A DNA stretch of 64,000 nt, from NCBI RefSeq assembly GCF_040784935.1, contig NZ_CP160680.1, positions 3,566,501-3,630,500 of the forward strand. The letters run 5' to 3'. Source of the DNA: Lewinella sp. LCG006. GTDB lineage: Bacteria > Bacteroidota > Bacteroidia > Chitinophagales > Saprospiraceae. Below the pieces are notes generated by a model that was not told the DNA's origin, did not search any database, and saw nothing but the letters and a program-made list of their open reading frames with translations. Below, in pieces: positions 59,643 through 64,000 of this stretch; position 1 is the stretch's first letter, and every line of letters begins with the position of its first letter. Made by a program: the position numbers and the translations under genes.

Positions 59643-60071
59643 ATGAAAGCTTTTTTTCTGACCCTCTTTTTATTTAACTGTTCCTGCTGGCTGATGGCTC
59701 AATCACCTGCTACTTTTATGGTAGTAGGAGAGGACACCAACCGGGAAATCGTCGCCAAAGGAGGGCGACTGGATATCTCAAAAATCAAAGTAGAGAATAT
59801 CACTAAAAACACCATCTATCTCGCCTGGGAAACGGTCTACAACTCTTTCCCCAAAGCCTGGGATTGCTCCATGTGTCAGCACGGAGATTGCCAAATAGGG
59901 ATTCCTAAAGGATCCGAGTTCAAAGCGCTGCGTGCGGATCAACAAGGTTTCATCGCTATCCACGTCATGCCCGGCAACTATTCGGGCGAAGGGGTGGTAA
60001 AGTTTAAAATCTATGACAAGGAGCACCCCGATTTTTATGAGACCCTCACTTTTGAGGTCGAAGTAAAATAA
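59643..60071 (+). CDS. small secreted hypothetical protein of the tyrosinase cluster
   Basis: 142 residues with a signal peptide (FLTLFLFNCSCWLMAQ). A single beta-sandwich-like domain; WDCSMCQHGDCQIGIP carries three Cys and one His that may bind copper. No known family. It lies 11 bp after the cupredoxin gene and 36 bp before the second tyrosinase gene. A caddie- or chaperone-like role for the tyrosinase, as in Streptomyces MelC1, is conceivable but there is no detectable similarity. Confidence 0.6.
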   Translation: MKAFFLTLFLFNCSCWLMAQSPATFMVVGEDTNREIVAKGGRLDISKIKVENITKNTIYLAWETVYNSFPKAWDCSMCQHGDCQIGIPKGSEFKALRADQQGFIAIHVMPGNYSGEGVVKFKIYDKEHPDFYETLTFEVEVK

Positions 60072-60107
60072 CAACAACCCATTATTCACGCTTATTAAAT
60101 TTTCAAC

Positions 60108-61616
60108 ATGAGAACCAACCTATTAAAAAAAGGAGCAGGTTTACTCGCGATTTTATTGGTCGCGATTGCTGCTTTTGGTCAAAGCCCAAGACTTCAAACC
60201 GCTACAAAATCAGCATTGTATGTCCGAAAAAATGCGGCTTCTCTGGAAGCCAAAGAAGACTTGGAGGCCATGGCCAGGGCCTTTAAAATTATGCGAGCGA
60301 TGACTTGCGAGGATAGCCGCTCCTGGTATTACCAGGGAGCTATTCACAATATTCCTCACGAAATTATTGGTGCTAATAAAATTTGCGCCATGTACGAAAC
60401 GGATAAGGAGAAATTATTCGCCTGGGGTGATTGTACCCACACCAAGACGGAAGCATCAAGCCTGCACTTCTTGCTTTGGCACCGAATGTATACCTGGCAT
60501 TTGGAACAGATCGTTCGCGAGCTTTCCGGGAAAGCCGATTTTGCCATGCCTTACTGGAATTATGGTAGCGAGGTGCTTTCCGATAATCAGCTGCCTGCTA
60601 TTTTTACGGATACGAAAGGTTCGTTGTTCGCGAGTGCAAGATACAGCCTACTCAATAATGGAAAACCCATTGATGACACCACCAGAATGGACCTCAAGGA
60701 AGAGCTTGATCGTTTGGCCATAACCCACGGATTTGCGGGCAAGGAGGGTTTTAGTCAGCAATTGGAGGCGGCTCCTCATGGGCTCATGCACGATTACATT
60801 GGGGCCGATGGAAAAGAAACCTTTTTCAATCCTATTTTCCAAAAAGAAATGTCGGGCCTGATGGCCAACGTCCCTTCAGCAGGTTTTGATCCCGTCTTCT
60901 GGTTGCATCACAGTATGGTTGATCGTATCTGGACACAATGGGATCAATCAGCTTATGGCGAAAGGCCTACCTTGAAGCATCTCAAAGTACAACCCTGGGA
61001 GTATAACTTTATTCAACCCAACGGCAATGAAGTGACCTACACGCTTGACGAAGTATACGCCATTGTGTTCAATCCAGACTATGTCTACGACGATATGCAA
61101 GCCCCGGTATTAGCTGCTGTACCAAATGATCAGATGTCTGATATGTCAAGAGGTATGCTGGGGCAAGACCCTCCCAAAGAAAGGGTCATCTGGAAACAGC
61201 AAGTAGATAAGGTGATTACGGATCAGCAAGTGATTGGACAACCGAAAGCACTACTTCAGCAAGCTCGTAATTTCACCAAGTCGGAAAGAAGTCTGGAAAC
61301 AAAACCACTGCTACTGAGACTAGATGTTTCCGTTTATAAAGAAATAGGCGACTATTATAAGGTATACATCCATTACCCAAGCGGTAAAAAAGCGGATCAA
61401 TACATTGGTATGATGACCTTCTTCGGCGTCAGTCACGTACATGATCTCGGGGAGCTTCATTCTTTTGAAGAAGAAGGTGCTGACCTTAGTTTTACCTACC
61501 GTGTTCCTGGCAGCTTGCTGGCGGATGGAGAGCCTTTTGAAGTCAAATTCATAAAGCGAGGTCAGGGTGCTGGAAGTGTAACACTGGAATCTATTACCTT
61601 GTCTGCTCAGGAATAG
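60108..61616 (+). CDS. secreted type-3 copper tyrosinase-family protein
   Basis: 502 residues with signal peptide (GLLAILLVAIAAFGQ). CuA: H80 (GAIHNIP), H111 or H120 (CTHTKTEASSLHFLLWHR) and H125; the CuA central region departs from the usual H-x8-H spacing. CuB: H224, H228 (APHGLMH) and H267/H268 (FWLHHSMVDRIW). The C-terminal region (FTKSERSLETKPLLLRLDVS onwards) resembles the tail domain of plant-type polyphenol oxidases. It should act in the periplasm or outside on phenols. Last gene of the cluster, ended by a strong terminator. Paralogue of the tyrosinase at 54188 but distantly related. Confidence 0.87.
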   Translation: MRTNLLKKGAGLLAILLVAIAAFGQSPRLQTATKSALYVRKNAASLEAKEDLEAMARAFKIMRAMTCEDSRSWYYQGAIHNIPHEIIGANKICAMYETDKEKLFAWGDCTHTKTEASSLHFLLWHRMYTWHLEQIVRELSGKADFAMPYWNYGSEVLSDNQLPAIFTDTKGSLFASARYSLLNNGKPIDDTTRMDLKEELDRLAITHGFAGKEGFSQQLEAAPHGLMHDYIGADGKETFFNPIFQKEMSGLMANVPSAGFDPVFWLHHSMVDRIWTQWDQSAYGERPTLKHLKVQPWEYNFIQPNGNEVTYTLDEVYAIVFNPDYVYDDMQAPVLAAVPNDQMSDMSRGMLGQDPPKERVIWKQQVDKVITDQQVIGQPKALLQQARNFTKSERSLETKPLLLRLDVSVYKEIGDYYKVYIHYPSGKKADQYIGMMTFFGVSHVHDLGELHSFEEEGADLSFTYRVPGSLLADGEPFEVKFIKRGQGAGSVTLESITLSAQE

Positions 61617-61641
61617 GATAATCGTTGAACGCTATCATAAA

Positions 61642-61683
61642 AAAGCCCTGGTTTATCCTCCTAAAGAGATAAACCAGGGCTTT
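61642..61683. terminator. bidirectional terminator after the tyrosinase cluster
   Basis: A 16-bp perfect stem (AAAGCCCTGGTTTATC at 61642-61657 with its complement at 61668-61683), with A- and T-tracts, between the convergent tyrosinase and M48 genes. Confidence 0.85.
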
Positions 61684-61701
61684 CCTTGTCAGCGAAGCGC
61701 T

Positions 61702-62502
61702 TTACTGCAATAAACTCTTGATGCGCATATATTCTCCGCGGTTGTCACTGGTGCCCCGGCAGCCTAGTTCCTTGGCTTTGGCGTCGATATCCGCTACTCG
61801 GTTGCCCGGGTTGGGGTGAGTAGATAAAAATTCTGGTGGGCGAGCAGCACTGGATTCCTCCATCTTACGGAAAAAACCGGCCGCACCGTTGGCATTGTAG
61901 CTCGTGCCGCACAGGTAAATTACCGAGTATTCATCGGCTTCACTTTCGTGAGAACGGCTGTTTTTCAAGCTGGCCAGTCCCAAGGCAATTTGCTCAATCA
62001 TCCCTGGTTCAGAGTTGCCGGTAACGACACTGGCCAGGATTTGCAAGCCATAAATTTTGGTCATCTGCTGGGTACTATGGCGCTGGGCTGCGTGGGCAAT
62101 CTCGTGGCCCATCACTCCTGCCAGCTCGTCTTCTGAATCAAGAAACTTGATTAACCCGGTGTAGACATAAATATATCCACCAGGTGTCGCGAAGGCATTA
62201 AGGGTTTCTGGATCATCAATGATTTTCACTTCCCAGGCAAAGTCGTCTTTGTGCGCCACTTTGCCAGTACTCAGGAGGCGGTTGGTAATATTTCTAATGT
62301 ATTGGTAGACTTCCCGGTTACTTTGTTCTGGAAGAATAGGAAACTCCGAAGGGTTACTGTTGATTTCCTGGCTTACTTGCCTGCCCAACTCAATATCCTG
62401 TTCTACCGAAAAGAAGTTGAGGCCGCCACCGCTACCGCCACAGCCGATAGCAATCAAAGAACTCATCATCGTGCCAATAATGGCTAAACTGAAATATCGC
62501 AT
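61702..62502 (-). CDS. M48-family metallopeptidase lipoprotein
   Basis: 266 residues. Lipobox IAIGCGG (Cys21). Zinc site MGHEIAHAAQRHS (HExxH) with the third ligand Glu in HESEADEY and the LSTHPNPGNRVAD motif near the C-terminus, as in BepA/Oma1-like periplasmic M48 peptidases. It probably degrades misassembled outer-membrane proteins. The start ATG at 62502 lies 282 bp before the divergent OmpH gene. Confidence 0.92.
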   Translation of the reverse strand: MRYFSLAIIGTMMSSLIAIGCGGSGGGLNFFSVEQDIELGRQVSQEINSNPSEFPILPEQSNREVYQYIRNITNRLLSTGKVAHKDDFAWEVKIIDDPETLNAFATPGGYIYVYTGLIKFLDSEDELAGVMGHEIAHAAQRHSTQQMTKIYGLQILASVVTGNSEPGMIEQIALGLASLKNSRSHESEADEYSVIYLCGTSYNANGAAGFFRKMEESSAARPPEFLSTHPNPGNRVADIDAKAKELGCRGTSDNRGEYMRIKSLLQ

Positions 62503-62783
62503 ATTGTAACTCGTTTGAGGTTGGTTGATAATTGCTTAAACGCACAATAAAAGCAATTTGTTAGTTGCCGCTTATTAAACGCGACTAGACAACGAAAATG
62601 CTACACGTCTTGTTAAAAAAAAGATAAGGGATTATAAAAATAATCTAATGCCGTTAAACAATAGTTAAAGACAGTAGCTAACTTCGGCCCTCTTTGTATC
62701 TTTTTCGTTGTTAATCCGTCCACAAGGTGAAGATAAATTTTAATTTTGGCCTTGAATTCCAAGAAATTAATTCATTACCCGTT

Positions 62784-63296
62784 ATGATGTACCGCAAAAT
62801 ATTACCGCTGCTTTTCGGAGCACTCTTTTTTTTCAGCCTTTCGGCCAATGCCCAAAAAATCGCTTTTGTTGATGTTCAGGAAATCCTGGAAAACATCGTA
62901 GAATACCAGGAAGCACAAACAGAACTCGACCGTTTGGCCAACCAGTGGCGGCAAGATATTGCCAAAGAATACGATCAAATTAAAGGCATGTACAACCGTT
63001 ACCAGGCAGAACAAGTCCTTCTTAGCGAAGATGCTCGTAAACAACGCGAAGAAGAGATTATGAATAAGGAAAAAGAGGTACGAGATATGCAGCGCGAACG
63101 TTTTGGCCCAGAAGGACAATTGTTCGAACGTCGCCAGCAACTTGTACAACCGATTCAAGAGAAAGTCTACGCTGCCATCGAAAGCTATGCCAACGAACGT
63201 GGTTACGACTTCATTTTTGATCGCTCCAGCGATTCAGGAATGATTTTCTCTAACCCCCAGTACAATAAAACGGAGGATATTCTCCGCAGACTTTAA
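62784..63296 (+). CDS. OmpH/Skp-family periplasmic chaperone
   Basis: Start placed at 62784 (MMYRKILPLLFGALFFFSLS signal peptide); an upstream in-frame ATG at 62727 would bury the signal. 170 residues. FVDVQEILENIVEYQEAQTE then a long coiled coil (LANQWRQDIAKEYDQIKGMY) and YDFIFDRSSDSGMIFSNP at the end match OmpH/Skp, a holdase for outer-membrane proteins. Paralogue of the next gene; both precede murI, a common Bacteroidota order. Confidence 0.9.
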   Translation: MMYRKILPLLFGALFFFSLSANAQKIAFVDVQEILENIVEYQEAQTELDRLANQWRQDIAKEYDQIKGMYNRYQAEQVLLSEDARKQREEEIMNKEKEVRDMQRERFGPEGQLFERRQQLVQPIQEKVYAAIESYANERGYDFIFDRSSDSGMIFSNPQYNKTEDILRRL

Positions 63297-63376
63297 TTGG
63301 TTGGAAAAAACTATTAATTTCGCCGACCAATTCATTGATTACAACATTTGAGAGTTACACAAAATCACTAGAAGAG

Positions 63377-63886
63377 ATGAAGAATGTATTGAAAATAGGC
63401 GCTTTAGCCCTCGCAATGTTCACCTTTGCTTTTTCTGCCCAAGCTCAGCAGACCTTTGGTTACGTTGATGCCCAGGCTATCCTGACGGAACTTCCTGCCG
63501 TAAAGCAGGCCGAAGCTAACCTGGAAGCATTGCAAGCACAATTGCAAAAGAAATTGGAAGCTAGTATTACCCAGTTCCAAACAGATGTGCAAGCATTCCA
63601 GCAAAAAGTGGAGCGTGGAGAATTGTCTCGAATTCAGCAGGAGGATCAACAAGCTGCTCTGGAAAAGCGTCAGCAGGAACTGGCAGGCGAAGAGCAAAAA
63701 ATGGTTCAGCAAATTCAAGATAAGCGCACCGAACTATTGGAGCCTATCTATGACAGCTTGAACGAAGCTATTGCTGCTGTAGCTAAAGAAAACGGCTTCA
63801 CGTTTATCTTCGATAAGCAGGTACTCCTGTACAGCGAGGAAAGCCAGGATGTGAGCGAAGCAGTAAAAGCTAAGATCAATATCTAG
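63377..63886 (+). CDS. OmpH/Skp-family periplasmic chaperone (second copy)
   Basis: Start placed at 63377 ([24 protein letters not shown] signal peptide); a longer frame from 63335 is not needed. 169 residues. [20 protein letters not shown], a Gln-rich coiled coil and [17 protein letters not shown] are the OmpH pattern. Eighty base pairs after the first OmpH gene, so same operon, and 2 bp before the murI start. Confidence 0.9.
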   Translation: MKNVLKIGALALAMFTFAFSAQAQQTFGYVDAQAILTELPAVKQAEANLEALQAQLQKKLEASITQFQTDVQAFQQKVERGELSRIQQEDQQAALEKRQQELAGEEQKMVQQIQDKRTELLEPIYDSLNEAIAAVAKENGFTFIFDKQVLLYSEESQDVSEAVKAKINI

Positions 63887-63888
63887 TT

Positions 63889-64000
63889 TTGTCTTCCGGA
63901 AATAATAATCCGATTGGAGTTTTTGACTCCGGCATTGGCGGCCTCTCGGTCGCCAATGCTATTTCTGGCCTTCTGCCCAAAGAAAGCCTGATCTATTTTG
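63889..64000 (+). CDS. murI: glutamate racemase, 5' part
   Basis: Open to the window's end. From a TTG at 63889, two bases after the OmpH stop, the frame reads [20 protein letters not shown], the N-terminal signature of glutamate racemase (first catalytic Asp-Ser in FDSGIGG). The enzyme makes D-glutamate for peptidoglycan. Only about 37 codons are visible. The start codon is uncertain because no ATG is near. Confidence 0.85.
   Translation, partial: MSSGNNNPIGVFDSGIGGLSVANAISGLLPKESLIYF

Overview
The window reads as a chromosomal segment of a Bacteroidota bacterium, most likely of the Saprospiraceae/Lewinella type. This rests on type IX secretion C-terminal sorting domains on several large secreted proteins, a gliding-motility-type (CHU_C) C-terminus, many lipoproteins with a LxAC lipobox, tandem OmpH/Skp genes before a murI-like gene, and several families of dispersed palindromic intergenic repeats. 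I saw no rRNA, tRNA or CRISPR array. Taxonomy is inferred from gene content only.

Layout. (1) 1-2722: a small cluster with the end of an esterase, an ATP-grasp ligase with a probably frameshifted Ala/Lys/Pro tail, and a class I glutamine amidotransferase; it resembles peptide/amide-bond-forming metabolite clusters. (2) 2820-4078: a membrane-anchored GIY-YIG-like toxin candidate overlapping a probable immunity gene. (3) 4096-20367: mostly secreted enzymes and surface proteins: amidohydrolase, a T9SS-exported peptidyl-arginine-deiminase-like protein, a frameshifted HExxH metalloprotease, a DOPA-type extradiol dioxygenase, a GH13 lipoprotein, a transglutaminase-like protein, a PKD/CHU_C protein and a delta-60/MopE-repeat protein. 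(4) 20557-41064: a metal (mainly copper) region: CopB-type P1B ATPase, an amber-interrupted Cys/His mini-gene, a heavy-metal-binding lipoprotein, a complete IS4-type insertion sequence, a CusB-CusC-CusA RND efflux operon interrupted by a repeat-embedded GxxExxY gene, a HYC_CC_PP family protein, and an MbnP-like protein followed by two di-heme MbnH/CcpA-type peroxidases. (5) 41248-50230: one long minus-strand operon: HlyD adaptor, TolC, ABC ATPase, two FtsX/MacB-type permeases, an NtrC-type sigma-54 regulator and its histidine kinase. (6) 50651-52979: an alpha/beta-hydrolase-OsmC fusion and a TonB. (7) 53571-61616: a tightly packed plus-strand cluster with two type-3 copper tyrosinases, a haem-c lipoprotein, an isonitrile-hydratase-like DJ-1 protein, a cupredoxin-like protein and two small proteins of unknown function. 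(8) 61702-64000: M48 peptidase lipoprotein, two OmpH chaperone-like genes and the start of murI.

How it may work together. Copper is the recurring theme. CopB and CusABC would export it, MbnP/MbnH-type proteins may bind it on the surface, and the tyrosinase/cupredoxin cluster may use it for oxidative chemistry. The least described part is the tyrosinase cluster; its product cannot be named from sequence alone.

The repeats are a second story. At least four palindromic or low-complexity families lie between genes. One copy lies in frame inside the histidine kinase, one family brackets the GxxExxY gene and supplies the cusA stop codon, and another was the landing site of the insertion sequence.
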